From Rhizaria sp. SCN 62-66 (Eukaryota > Rhizaria, unplaced): a DNA stretch of 64,000 bases. Shown in pieces: positions 53,401 to 61,854 of this stretch. Where the stretch lies: contig MEDY01000224.1 of assembly GCA_001724265.1 (NCBI GenBank), positions 18,624-82,623 on the forward strand. Direction: 5' to 3'. The translations under genes were made by a program, and so were the position numbers. The notes beneath the pieces were generated by a model. That model did not search any database and had not been told where the DNA came from. It saw nothing but the letters and a program-made list of their open reading frames with translations. Positions within the stretch are counted from its first letter, which is position 1. The number at the start of each line of letters is the position of its first letter.

Positions 53401-56109
53401 GGCGTTGAAGGCCTCGGCAGTGTAGTGCCGCAGCACGACCACGGCGGCGTGCTGCGAGACGCTCAACGGCGCGCTCGCGGCCGTCGCAGGGGAGACACAG
53501 CTACTGCTGCTGGAGCTCATATTAAGGCTGGCATTGGCGTCGGCAGCCGCGGCGGGGGGCGCGAGACGGACCCTGCCGACCGCCGCCGCCGCGGCCGCCG
53601 TGGTCGCCGCGGCCTCCGGCTCGCGCTGGGTCACAGCCACACCGGCGGCGTCGGGCGCCAGCGTCCGCGCGGCGGCCACGGCGGCGGCGGCCGCGGCGTC
53701 GCCCGGCGGCGTGTAGCGGAGCCCGTAGGCGCGGACGGTGACCGGCAGCCCGCCCGCGTCGGCGAGCGCGGCGCGGGCGCGCGCGGCCTTGCCGTTGAGC
53801 CGCACACGCTGTGCCTTGGCCTGCACGGCGGGCGCGGGCGCCAGCCGCAGCGGCGCCGCGGGGGAGCCCGCCGCAAAGCGCGATGTCAGTGCCAGAGGGG
53901 CACCGGCGCCGGTCGCCGGGTCGAAGCCGGCGCCGGCGCCCAGCAGCCACTCGTGCAGGAACAGCCCCGAGGCAGCGATGCCGGCAGCGCGCGCGGCTGC
54001 GGCGGGCGCGGCGGCGGGCAGCGCGGCGGCGGGCACGGGCGCGGGCTGCGAGAGCGCGTACCCGGCCCAGAGCCCGCCGGCGCGCTCGGCCAGCGCGGCC
54101 TGCAGCGGCGACGGCGCGGGCAGCGCGGGCGGCGGCGACGGCGGCGACAGGCGCAGCGCCTCGGCCGTGTCCTCGATGAGCGCACTGTGCGTCGCGGCGG
54201 CGGACACGTAGTCGATGTTGACGTCGATGCGCTGCGCGACGATAAAGGGTGTGGGCACGCCACCCGCGACCGGCGCGGACGCGGGCGGGGTCGCGGGCCG
54301 GGGCAGCGCCGTGTACTTGATGCTCAGCGGCAGCGGCGTCGCGCTGGCCACGAGCGCCGCGACCGACTGCGGCGCGCGGCGCGGGTAGTCCCCGGCAGCG
54401 CCGTACCATTGAGGATGCTGCGACTGCTGCTGCTGCTGCTGTTGTTGCTGGAGCTGCTGCGAGGCGTACGGACTGTTGCTGTGTGTTTGCTGCAGTTGCT
54501 GCTGTTGCAGCGCGCCCGGCGTCGCAGGCCCCGCCGCCGCCGCCGTGTTGCCCGCGCTGGCGCTGTCGGGGCTGGACAGGGCGGCGCGGGCGGTGCCGGT
54601 CGACTGCGGGGACAGAGACGTGGCCAGCACGGTCGGCGACACGCGCAGATGCTCCATGTTGGACGACGATGTCGCAGTGGCCGCGACGGAGCCCGACTGG
54701 GTACCCCAGATGCCCGTCGAGGCCGGGTTGATGGGCGTTGTGGTAAAGCCGAGCGGGGAAATGGCCGAGACGCGGGGAACGTCCGCAGGCCGCACGCTCC
54801 CACCGGCGCTGGCGTTGCCGCTGGGGGACGAGTGCGGACCCATGGGGTCGTTCCCCGCCAGCGCACTATGGGCCGCGGGCGCCGCCAGTGGGCCGTGCGC
54901 GGGCGAGTGCGCGCGCGAGGGGCCCGTGCTGATGGGCCGGTGTGCGAGGACACGCACCGTCACGGCCTGCACGCCGCCGGGCTGCACGCCAGCTGCGCCC
55001 AGCGACACGGGCGCGCGCGCGGGGCTCGTCGCGGCCGCGGCCGCGGTGGAGCTGTTGAGTTTGGCGCGCAGCGCGGCGAGCTTGGCGCGGCGCGCGTCGG
55101 CGGCGTCGCCGAACGAACCCATGCTCGCACTAGCCGTGCTGGCGCTGGCGTTGGCGGCCGCGGGCGTCATCGCAAGTGTAGTGCTGTTGCCGCCGTAGAA
55201 CCCGCTCTGCGACAGCGTGTTGTTATTGTTGTTACTATAGCGCGGGGCGGGGGTGGCGTAGATGGAGGGTCCCGGCAGCTGCGTGCCGTCGAGCGACTGC
55301 TCCCAGGCATCGCTCTGGCGGAAACCACCGTGGTTGAGCCCGCTGTCGCTCGCAGCGGTCGCGGCGGGCTGCTGGTGCTGCTGGGCGGGCGTCGCGGGCA
55401 CGGGCGCAACAGCAGTAGGAGCAGCGGCGGCAGCGGCAGCGGCGGGCGCGGGATTGGCGGCCTCGTTGAAGAGGACGCGTTGGAACTGCACCTGGGGCCG
55501 CTCGACGGCGACGATCTTAAACAGCGACAGCGCCCACATGTCGCGCGCGGCGGGCGACGGCGCCTGCAGGTCGATGCAGACGTAGCCGGGCGCGGCGGCG
55601 TTAGAGTCCTTGCGCTGCACGACCAGCGTCACCCAACAGTCGGTGACGCCCTCGGGGGGCGTTTCGCGGACGGCCTCGGTGGGCAGCGCGTAGCGGCGGC
55701 CTTGCGAGGCCGTGGTCTGGATGTGGCACCAATGGAGCCCGCCGAGGATGGTGGCGGTGCCCGCGGCGATGCCCTCGTCGGCGTAGCGCCGCGAGTCGGC
55801 CACGGGCGTCACGGTGAGCTGCCCCGTGATCGCGTGTAACGCGGAGAAGTTGCCGCAGTAGATGCCGACGATCTGCGACGTGGCAAACGAAAAGGGCTTC
55901 TTGTCCGGCAGCGACTCGCCCTTAAGCGCGCCGCCGCGGCCGCTGGCGTTGCCCTCGAAGGCGATCGAGGCGGACGCCGTCTTGACCTTGCCGATGCCCG
56001 CCGTGGCGGGGGACAAGGCGTGGGAAGGCTTGGTGAGTGTCGTGCGCGCAAACTGCGCCCGGCGCTGCAGATGCTGCACGGCGCGCGCAACGGGGTCGGC
56101 GGCGCTCAT
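44410..56109 (-). CDS. giant protein with PH-like and C2-like segments
   Basis: 3,899 residues in one exon from MSAADPVARAVQ (ATG 56109-56107), stop TAA. Residues ~45-215 look PH-like, ending in the amphipathic helix RDMWALSLFKIV. Similar strand-plus-helix endings recur at ~950-1058 (SAQDRSLFLAALALALHHL) and ~2045-2112 (AALRDTWVSAFSAAF), and a split version at ~3210-3256 plus ~3516-3560 (KFSHKNGKASRRVLAYHPRL...YQWIEQMRARLLLRK). Residues ~2530-2760 contain a C2-like beta-rich region (LLTVTVSYSML...GSLQLNLYDL...WLAEAEIGLDQL). The rest is Ala-rich disorder with Gln, Asp and Lys/Glu (KKDKKEKKDKKAKK) tracts. The C-terminus is acidic and aromatic (DLDISFDDFE). PH and C2 folds commonly bind phosphoinositides or phospholipids, so a membrane scaffold is inferred. 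No orthologue recognised; domain calls are by pattern only. Confidence 0.82.
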   Translation of the reverse strand: MSAADPVARAVQHLQRRAQFARTTLTKPSHALSPATAGIGKVKTASASIAFEGNASGRGGALKGESLPDKKPFSFATSQIVGIYCGNFSALHAITGQLTVTPVADSRRYADEGIAAGTATILGGLHWCHIQTTASQGRRYALPTEAVRETPPEGVTDCWVTLVVQRKDSNAAAPGYVCIDLQAPSPAARDMWALSLFKIVAVERPQVQFQRVLFNEAANPAPAAAAAAAAPTAVAPVPATPAQQHQQPAATAASDSGLNHGGFRQSDAWEQSLDGTQLPGPSIYATPAPRYSNNNNNTLSQSGFYGGNSTTLAMTPAAANASASTASASMGSFGDAADARRAKLAALRAKLNSSTAAAAATSPARAPVSLGAAGVQPGGVQAVTVRVLAHRPISTGPSRAHSPAHGPLAAPAAHSALAGNDPMGPHSSPSGNASAGGSVRPADVPRVSAISPLGFTTTPINPASTGIWGTQSGSVAATATSSSNMEHLRVSPTVLATSLSPQSTGTARAALSSPDSASAGNTAAAAGPATPGALQQQQLQQTHSNSPYASQQLQQQQQQQQQSQHPQWYGAAGDYPRRAPQSVAALVASATPLPLSIKYTALPRPATPPASAPVAGGVPTPFIVAQRIDVNIDYVSAAATHSALIEDTAEALRLSPPSPPPALPAPSPLQAALAERAGGLWAGYALSQPAPVPAAALPAAAPAAAARAAGIAASGLFLHEWLLGAGAGFDPATGAGAPLALTSRFAAGSPAAPLRLAPAPAVQAKAQRVRLNGKAARARAALADAGGLPVTVRAYGLRYTPPGDAAAAAAVAAARTLAPDAAGVAVTQREPEAAATTAAAAAAVGRVRLAPPAAAADANASLNMSSSSSSCVSPATAASAPLSVSQHAAVVVLRHYTAEAFNAVLPPPVTNPLALPLFEWLAPIRNPAASASNANSAAAAPPLRALKPLDPRDIVELYVGRAPRPFVVSPAVPEDCALTLLVAGAPESPQRWGFDPAAGGYVPLPAPANAAALPADAPPLYALSLDFASAQDRSLFLAALALALHHLYLAQRVPGAAAVLRHANLVATLPLLTPLALDLPLAGTALPLGPTPPAAPAALAGLGEGSFVSAVRVFGSNFVPNGADNTFAPGREVVFPSENALFPTLAAATSVAAREPLEAAAPKRLAAVPTSAGNGASAADSALGASALSLDCEAEADAAAQGLLVRHAPLLLRSAPAAPSPTAQSAAAGAITVTPDGTVLYLAAPDPAAVAAAEAAAQAAAAEVTAANAAASEAAAAAANAAETAAAAAAAASAVAPAGGARASEGRCDPVPASFGSLGARYLLPATSDAAAAAAGSASSTALTVNGGDAAGLAAPGAASAAVVVSLLRAWLIKGSIIASLPDAAVASSPNNAAAVAAAGAELLAAPLPARTRALLAAALAVTSDNHNNNANNNMNASAVNADANDRGVFAASSLLAMTLSDSFATLPAASQASQPQSQIGQHGHHGHSAAAAARSGPFPRGEAECSASAGFSNAAVSALSPLRVLLRLLASAESAFALAASSNTALLATAFVWSPAAVARSVAARAVAATLARAVAAAAQARARAAHSASETHLFLAPATAPAGAAGRAAETLLAALAAHPAPAGASDLPRAAAAAALSASAAEAAAVAAETAAAAAGANALDVDVDDDVDAGDFTDDEGEQSYADATFVTAVNATTTKSKSQTAAAAAAAESSSAAAAVATLDAARLGGAAAVDLGALWWCPPCSASSAVAGTRFSLPAQLGGSGSGSDASAAAADSANVSATVSTSVDLARASAAPVPAPGADAAASERAALAVARLMRISLRGDNAKHSNSSKSGAAGATTPAEAEATLQAMLFPARHAAFAAGRVAPLAHVAAVCVDGAAAALVADDEGDGMLSLLAAQARLARLAAAERADAAATAGIAGVLSPIGAAAADANGSISGSVASSSVSGGAGGVNAAASVPQSVLSELGHALDDAAASEDADAVAEAEADDADAADQDAADAADASAAAAAAAESGDAAAATAAAAAAEARRRRGRVPRQPALVAVLYRRALPSADADADADASNGNTNSNGVSPATAAAADALSELRCLRLSFPTAALRDTWVSAFSAAFLPHTAAAPRPVVVYERAPQWAVAALARHAPAGSVRTHAQSALAASVSAFSASAPHSAAASGDVLVRRARALAVAPPPVFAAPCAALFGLLNSLAPEAEALADELGAAAAANDAIAAAANAAKAAEAAAATAAVAATTAAAAAANAAAATSVPALTPPTLYTPADVARMLEASSAAWGLAPAALTGIAAILPPPPALPAVPAPAPAFVAPVVTLSVNGVVNNNAVVQTPVRAPRPRGPGASSVGSAYSGGRLALPGGGAAVPQTPYTVRRLARTPRARPDGTPLDAAAITVATSETAAVNTPARAFALAESQQPLAPGTAQRKRAALARTPRVTAGGVVFTVSRPDDAADGEGKRPSPEDGAAGAAANAASPSNVSVVCGYGWSDVSDARGEFSLRDVPPTTLAQLRRAARLLQLLSQRPMPMCVVEPLPPGLLTVTVSYSMLPTLAADGGTEAASAAGEASAHGSESPVSPLPLWLMGAFARSTADRAGRFLGHTDAMYGDVPGPLPGTPAPAAKPSAASAAGGSPNAASRKLVAAAAGTTPNIATGAASNAGVPASQCFASRALPGAAPAGALQSLCPGEAVFTTTFSVLYAPHARGSLQLNLYDLADAPTRETTGAAQWLAEAEIGLDQLVTACVRGTQANRIAHGAIEMAVQARRRAAATASSAAARKQAPASTTAASAPTSANDDESWLRRGDRALALPNASGLDASSAPASTLANGGGAGGWRWEEPTNNCNGTGADDSLFMSGSSALDATFNNSNDNEAGYGDNDGDGDDAFVSGELALALVPGQVFATRVNVPLSQPRAVHAAWKTAIAAYTRSDRAAAAATEAAAASAALAASAGKAAQLPGHVSRARAKRLRDMSRALSLGAFSVSLGCLFTPVDPLVLGAKRLVAGLFTVDDESPVPAPAAPGTATAVAAVAAPVAAPATAAAAPAPTPAALAAAEAVAVAAAAAAAAATAAAAAAAAAAAVNSPEPAAAAAAPASAPAKGETTALVAVEPDSTALVEKTDKKEKKDKKAKKDKKDKRSSRDRDRSSQRDSQRDDASTTRSHANTAGDNEPSQLRSRLRHAVRRGGLLLGPSGTPVGPKGQPLPLSDARLEQMTAGYEVLKFSHKNGKASRRVLAYHPRLRCLYWCDDAKTRDAVRAGRVEPAADKCIAVLNIGAVARGRKTHVFTANTIPNSIHPALCVSVLQFPPDPNASANNNNATNVTSANSSVDLDNAASPAIGGHRALTVAISPSGARNNGGAGSVAASPANGTVSTTTAMVPATPSNANGSNSTNSEFGDSGASVAATPGGSAGPQQPQKGLMSRLRARLNGTEAAPRRTPNMKSLDTPGASAERATPTLHERGAVTAVSSGAAAGGEMRGHSLFAVGSGYVLDGDALVHCESTVVIGAPTPKEARSLDVAFATSTDAAEFFMSLATLVAYYQWIEQMRARLLLRKQQQDAAAAAAAAAAAASSNANESENAAGGSPPGSASRRRLAPASSRPRGVPAPIAEEDGGSGGDAAAALAAVGQEAADAAEARRARARAQAQADAQAELAAHRANAKGNDAGAEADDKDDNDAANRRESVFAPTLHSNMPPPPQRTPHQTPRAQPSQPKGSGSPPAYNHATPVAAAAAPELADYGGDEDVVVAPTPLPAAAAKGKASAASSAKATPSNNARGAGGASTPSLLTVSTPSLAPANLRGAGAGAEAVEPSSLEPSPASSDVDLSQSINDTDNENNDDDVDDDDDDDKFESVQRIPEPAPRKAGGAAAAAPAAIIAQDDDDDDPFDLDISFDDFE
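54420..54460 (-). repeat. CTG/TTG-type trinucleotide tract encoding poly-Gln
   Basis: An interrupted CAG/CAA repeat (minus strand) encoding a Gln tract in the N-terminal third of the PH/C2-like giant, followed by a second Gln-rich patch at ~54,490-54,510. Confidence 0.85.
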
Positions 56110-57088
56110 CAGGAGGCAGGAGGAGACGCGGAGGGCGCGGCCGGGGGAGCGGCTGAGTGTGTGTGGGGACGACGAGGGTGGCCGGGGAAAGGGGAGGCAC
56201 GCGCGATGGTGAAGGGCTTCTGCCGTGGGGGAAGAGAGAAGGCTGGAGGAAAAAAGATCGATTTCAGGGAACATGTGAGAGAGAGGCAAGTTCAACGGCA
56301 GTGCTAGCAGGGAGGTTTACAAGGTGTTCATTGAGTGGCAGACTGATGAGAGGATGAGTCGAGGCGCTAGTTGCAGGATATCCAGGAACCGGCCCATATT
56401 TCAAGCTCTTTGAGTTGGAAGACCATTGCCCTAGAAGCGGAGGTTCCGGTGTAAAAAGCATTAGCAAACGTGATTCCTAGAAACATCTATGTGATACACT
56501 AGTGTTACGATTGGCGAGTACTGGACACTGGAAAGATGCAGCTGGCTCGAGGATGGTTCTAACTAGGTCGGTTGTGCTGAACCTGTCATGAGACCCACAC
56601 CAGTTTGTAAGCAAGTTACAGAGATGGCGACATTTGAATATCAAATACACTCCACGGGTATTCTTTCAATTAATTTTCAGATATAGATACGTAGAATAAG
56701 ACCAACCAAGCAGCGTTAAAGTAGAGGCCAACCGCGGTTTCTTTTCTGGCCTAGCTTTTTTTTTTTCGGCCCATGCCCGATCGGCCGTCGTTGTCCGGCC
56801 GACTGCGAGCTACTTTTCCATCTTCATGCGCACGTGTATGATCGTCAATAGTGTGAGAAATCCGCTTTTCGCGAAGATTCAAGTTGTAATACGTTCATTA
56901 TGTTATTATATTTCCTATGCACATCGTATAGCTTGCCGCATGACACTGTGCTTTTGACCACTCACTGACTTCTTTGCCACCTCTCGCTTAACCCTCCCAG
57001 CCAGACCGATTGACAGCAAAGCTCTGAACGTCTATCCACACGCTTGACCGTTAGATAACGCGCTTTATTTGCGCTGACACCCCGCTAA
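56110..57088. promoter_or_regulatory. divergent intergenic region
   Basis: 979 bp between the PH/C2-like giant (-) and ASNSD1 (+). The leader of the giant (56,110-56,290) is purine-rich. The central part is AT-rich with a T10 run at 56,757, followed by a GGCC-containing cluster (GATCGGCCG and TCCGGCCG) at 56,767-56,805. No tRNA or other gene recognised. Confidence 0.5.
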
Positions 57089-60000
57089 ATGTGCGGTATC
57101 GGCGCCCTAGTCGCGTCCTCGGTGCGTCTGACAAGCCGTGCCGCGGCCGCATTGAACCTCGCGCTCGCGCAGCAGCGCCGCCACAACGTTAAGACAACGT
57201 ACAACGCACGCCGCCGCGCCGCTGCCTGGCGCGCCGCCACTGAGGCTGCGACCGCCGCAACAACGTCGACACCCGTGACTGCAGCCGCGTCTCACGGTGC
57301 AAACTCAAGCTGTGCGAGTTCAAGTGTCAATGAGCGTGTGGACGAGCGTGCGTGCGTGTGCGATGTGAGCACTGGCGTGTGGTGCGTCACATGCGTTGCG
57401 GCCAACGCGGTTGCGCTTGCGGAGACGCTGCTTCCGCGCGGACCTGACGCAGCTGGCTTTGTGTCATTCGCTCACAACGCTGCCCTTCAAAGCAGCAGTG
57501 CAGCGGCGATTCCTGAGACTACATCGAGCGAGATGTCATCGAGTTCCGTAGAGCTTAAGGCTGGGCCCCGGACTGTAGCGCTTAGGCCTACAACAGCAAT
57601 GCCTTTGGAGCAGGCACGCGCGGCACTCTATAGCAATGTGTCAGCTGCAACGAGTCCTAATTTCACCGAAGCACAGAAGACGACGCCTACAGAAGGTATG
57701 TGCAGCTCTGTGCGTGCGCCGCCGCTCTCGCTGTTGGCATCGGTGCTTTCTCTCCGCGGTGATGGCGTCCCTGTGACACAACCCTATTCTATTGGAGCTA
57801 ACAGCCACTCTGCCGCAGAGTCATCAACACAGTCTAGCGAGCCGCTGTGGCTGTGTTACAACGGCGAGGTGTTCGGCGGCCCTCTGTGCCCGCCATCGGG
57901 GGGCTCCGACACTGCGACCGTTGCGGCCGCTCTTGCCACAGCAGCCGCACTGTCTGCACCTTAGTCTGCGGCTGACGCCGGCACCGGCGCAGACTTTCCG
58001 ACTGCAACTGGTCCCGCGCTGGCCTCCGCAGCGGCGCGCGCGTTGTCGGCGAGCGAGGGCCCATTTGCTCTCATCCTGGCCGAGCCTGCGCTGGGGCGGC
58101 TTGTGGCGGCGCGCGACAGGCGCGGGCGCCGGTCGCTGCTGCTCGCGCTGGGGCCGCGGTGCAATCGAACCAAGAACAACAAAGCTGGGGCCGATAGTGA
58201 TAACGACTTCAGTGATGACGAAGATTATGATGATGATGATGGAGAATTGGTTTCAGGCATCACCTATTTTGGCGCAGCGCTGTCTTCGGCGGCCTTTGAC
58301 GTGTCGTCGCCGGCGTTACCTGAACACAACTCACACGCGACGGCATTTGACTTGAGCTCGCTGTCGCGTGCACATCGGTTTGCGAGGTGGATTGAACTGC
58401 CATGCACTGGTTTGTTCTCACTTCAATTCACGAAGCGGAACAACAATTACTCCAGTGATACACCGGCTGCCAGCATTTCTTGTTTTAGCGGGAACAACAC
58501 TCAAGACAACGACAAAGATGGTTGTGTTGAGATCGATTTTGTGCCTTGGCTGTCTTCAACCCCGACCGCATCTAACACAGACACAGACTCTGCCGTTGAG
58601 AACGTTGACGCTGCCAACACAGTGACCTCCGAGTTACCTTTGTCGCCAGCCCCGCTGCCGCCTCTGTTCAGAGCGTATCCTCACTTGCCCGCGTCCCCCG
58701 CTGCTGCAGTTAGTACACTCCCTGCTGCATTGCTTCCGACCGCACGCGCTCTCATCACGACACAAACGAACCCCAAGCTGAACAACACGACTGGTAACAC
58801 CAACAACAGCGCTGACGGCACCGCTGTGGAGAATGCGACTGTGGGGGGCGCGGCGGCGACGGTGTTCCTGTCGCTGCTCGCGCGTTCTGTTGCGCGCCGT
58901 GTTGCTCTGCAAGACCCTTTGCAGACGCAGGAAGAACACATCAAAGGTGCCGCGAGTGATGCCGTGTGCAACTTTCAGCCGGCATTGCCGCTGCTGTCCG
59001 ACGCTGGTTCGCGTCCAACTTTGATCGCATCTTCCTCTCCCAACACGACAGCGTCCTCTGTGTCCAGTTCGCAGTTTTCTGACGTATGCTCGCTGCGCTC
59101 TGATTCCCAGCCTCAGCAACTGCTCGCCGGCAGCGAGTTCGGCCAGTGCGGCCGCGTCGCTGCCGTCGACGCCACCGCGGCCCTGCGCCCCGCGCGCGTG
59201 GCCGTGGCCTTCAGCGGCGGCATCGACTGCTCTGTGGTGGCGCTGCTGGCACACTACGCCCTGCCGGCGGGGGAGCCCATTGACCTCATCTCAGTCGCTT
59301 TTCAGGGCGATGTTGACGCAGACACGGTACGTGGACTGTCTCGACGCGAAAGCCGTTTAGTTTATCATATCTGCCGTTGTTTTTGAGATGTATTTAATTT
59401 CATTTTCCTTCGTCTATTTTGCTTTCTTTTGTATTCGAGTGCAGATCGATGCTGCGACGCCGGATCGTCTCGCTTCGATCTTGGGTCTCCAGGAGCTGCG
59501 CACAGCGGCTCCAGAGCGCCCCTGGCGGTACGTTTATTTCTGTTATGCGCAACAAAGTAAATCTGCGTTGATACGAACTTCTTGACGCTTAATATGCCTT
59601 TTCATTTTTTTACCTGTGTATGTTAAACTTGTTTCTCATGTTTAGCTTGATCAAGGCCAATCTTACGACCGCGGGCGTTTCGTCCTCCCGCGCCCGCGTG
59701 CTCTCGCTGCTGCGGCCACACGCCACGGTGATGGACTTTGGCCTCGCCTCAGTGCTGCACCACGCTGCGCGCGGACAGGGCGCGCTACACTGCATCTGTC
59801 CGCCTGCTCCCAACGCCACCACTACAGCCAAGACGACATCGGCAACATCAGTGTCGGGTAACGGGCATCTATCGGGTTGTCCGTTGGCCGACCTTGCTCA
59901 CAGCCACTTTGAGCCTGCTGCTGTTGATCACTGCCTGTCGACAGAGACGAAGAAAACCAAGGCTAACTGTGCGTTTGAGCTCGCTGCAGCAGCCGCTCTG

Positions 60001-61854
60001 CGCCCGCGTTCTGGGACGGCAGCCGCCGCCGCTGCCGCGCCCCGTCCCGGCGCAGACCCCGCTCTCCGCTTCTCTCCTGCGGACACTGGCAATAGTAGCG
60101 GCACTGCGACTGGTACGGTGATAATCGCGAAGCTGCCTATGCCTCAGCGCACCGCTCTGCGGCGTGCCGTTTCCACCGCGTCCTCGATCGCGCCCCTGCG
60201 CGAGCGGTTCGGGTCGGAGCGCGCGGCCGCCGCGGAGGCCGAGGCGCGGGCGCGTGCGGAGGCGGCAGCGGAGCTAATTGGGGTGACTGTGGGCGCGCTG
60301 GCAAGGGCCGCGGGGCTGCCCGGGGGATTTGCGGGGCTCGGCGCATATGAAGATGAACAGGACAACAACAAAAACAACGCGAGGCTGACTACTGCCACGA
60401 CCGATGATGCAAGTGCTCATGGTAATGAGACTGCTCCCATAAGTGACTGTGAGTTTGATAGGATTGATGTGATGTATCGCTCGCAGGCACGCGTTCTCCT
60501 CACGGGCTCAGGTACGTAACAAAACGCATCTCACAAACGTCTTTGAAATACCACCAAATACGTCATTTGTATGCATTATTGATTTTGTGGTGTTCACGCT
60601 TTCACCGAGACAATTTGATGTTTGCTTTATTGCTATCTACTTTTCCCAGGCGCCGACGAGCAGCTTGGCGGCTACGGACGGCACCGCACGACATGGATCC
60701 GAGCGCAGCGGCCCGACGCCACCGCGCCTCCATTCGCGAGTGCAAACGCTAATTTAGGCTCAAGCGTTGGTTCTAGCACTGATAGGGCTGACGCAAGCGG
60801 TGCCGCGGCGCGTGATGACGACGGCGACGGGGAAGGCGAGGGCGCGGGGGCAGCCGCCGTGGCTGCGCTGGCGCTGCACGATCCTCAGAACTTTGGCCAG
60901 ATCCGGGAAGGTTTCAAGCTCCTCTTCCCAGATGGACTGGATGGTATGGCCGATACTCGTTTGTTCGATAGCTTATTTTTGTATTTGCCGTTTTTTTTCA
61001 ATGTAGTTATTGTTATCTCACCTCAACACATCTGTTTCCGTTTTTTTTTTCACACAGAATCGTCCCTGTCTCCCGACGCGCTGGCGCTGCTACGGCGCCG
61101 CCGCGCCCAGCGCGCGCTGTCGCTGCAGCTGCGGCACGACGTGTCTCGCATTTGGCTGCGCAATCTCGGCCGCGACGACCGTGCAGTGGCGGCGTGCGCG
61201 CGCGAGGCCCGCAGCCCGTTCCTCGACGAGGGCGTCATGGCCTTTTTGGCGCGCTTCCAGGACGGGGCGCCCGGGGACGCATGCAGCGGCAAGACTATCT
61301 CGGAAAGGACTGAAAACGACACGAACGGCAGCAATACTGCGCTGTTTGTCGATGCAGAGGGCGATGAAGGGTTAATGGCGTTTGTTCGCGACATTTTCGC
61401 AGCCATTAATAATGCGTGCAATGAAGACAGTTGCAATGATCGTGCAATTGTAGCGCATACTACGTCCGAGCCTGAGTCTGCGACCCCGACTGCTTCTGCG
61501 ACTGTAACTGTGACTACAGTTGAACACTCTTGGCCTGTCCTGCCTTTACGCGCTTTGTGCGACCCCCGCCTGCCCGCGGGCGCCGGGGACAAACAGCTGC
61601 TGCGCCTGGTCGCGCGCGCGCTCGGTCTGCGCGGCGCGGGGCGGCTGGTCAAGCGCGCGATGCAGTTCGGGACGCGGTTGGCGGATAAAGAGGCTGACGC
61701 GACCGCGACTGTGGGGCCCGAGACGCCGCTGGAGAGGCTCGTGAACCCGCGTTTTGTGGGTGAGGCGGCCGCGGCGATGGGCGGCAAGAGCAGCAAGGAC
61801 GGTAAAAATATGAAGAGCAACAAAGGGGGAACTAACAAGGCTGCTGTGCAATGA
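57089..61854 (+). CDS. ASNSD1: asparagine synthetase domain-containing protein 1 (ASNSD1)
   Basis: Exons 57089-59326, 59445-59527, 59646-60511, 60650-60943, 61058-61854; all joins keep frame, and the four introns are 114-138 nt. 1,425 codons against ~640 in human, enlarged by Ser/Ala/Asn linkers. MCGIG opens a class II glutamine amidotransferase domain (Cys2), with RGPD, SLRGDG and YNGEVFGG. The synthetase half has the PP-loop FSGGIDC (S709-C714), EPIDLISVAF, LLTGSGADEQLGGYGRHR spanning intron 3, ISRIWLRNLGRDDR-like and ARSPFLDE, and LVKRAMQFGTR near the end. All match ASNSD1 order. ASNSD1 is related to asparagine synthetase, but activity is not established. A TAG at 57962 interrupts the linker between the two conserved halves. 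The PP-loop has Cys where the family has Ser. Confidence 0.93.
57962..57964 (+). other. in-frame TAG inside ASNSD1
   Basis: Context CCT TAG TCT. Upstream is the conserved YNGEVFGG block, then SDTATVAAALATAAALSAP. Downstream in the same frame come SAADAGTGAD and the conserved GPFALILAEPALGRLVAARDRRGRRSLLL block. The synthetase half lies entirely downstream. The only frame-preserving splice ending at this AG that spares the conserved motifs would start at a GTTGCG donor and remove 45 nt of GC-rich sequence, unlike every other intron here. Confidence 0.9.

Noticed and set aside
57920-57964. Possible 45-nt intron (GTTGCG to CTTAG) removing the TAG in ASNSD1
   Set aside because: It keeps frame, but its donor, length and GC content do not resemble the nine supported introns (114-222 nt, GTACG or GTATG). 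Not fully excluded without RNA data.
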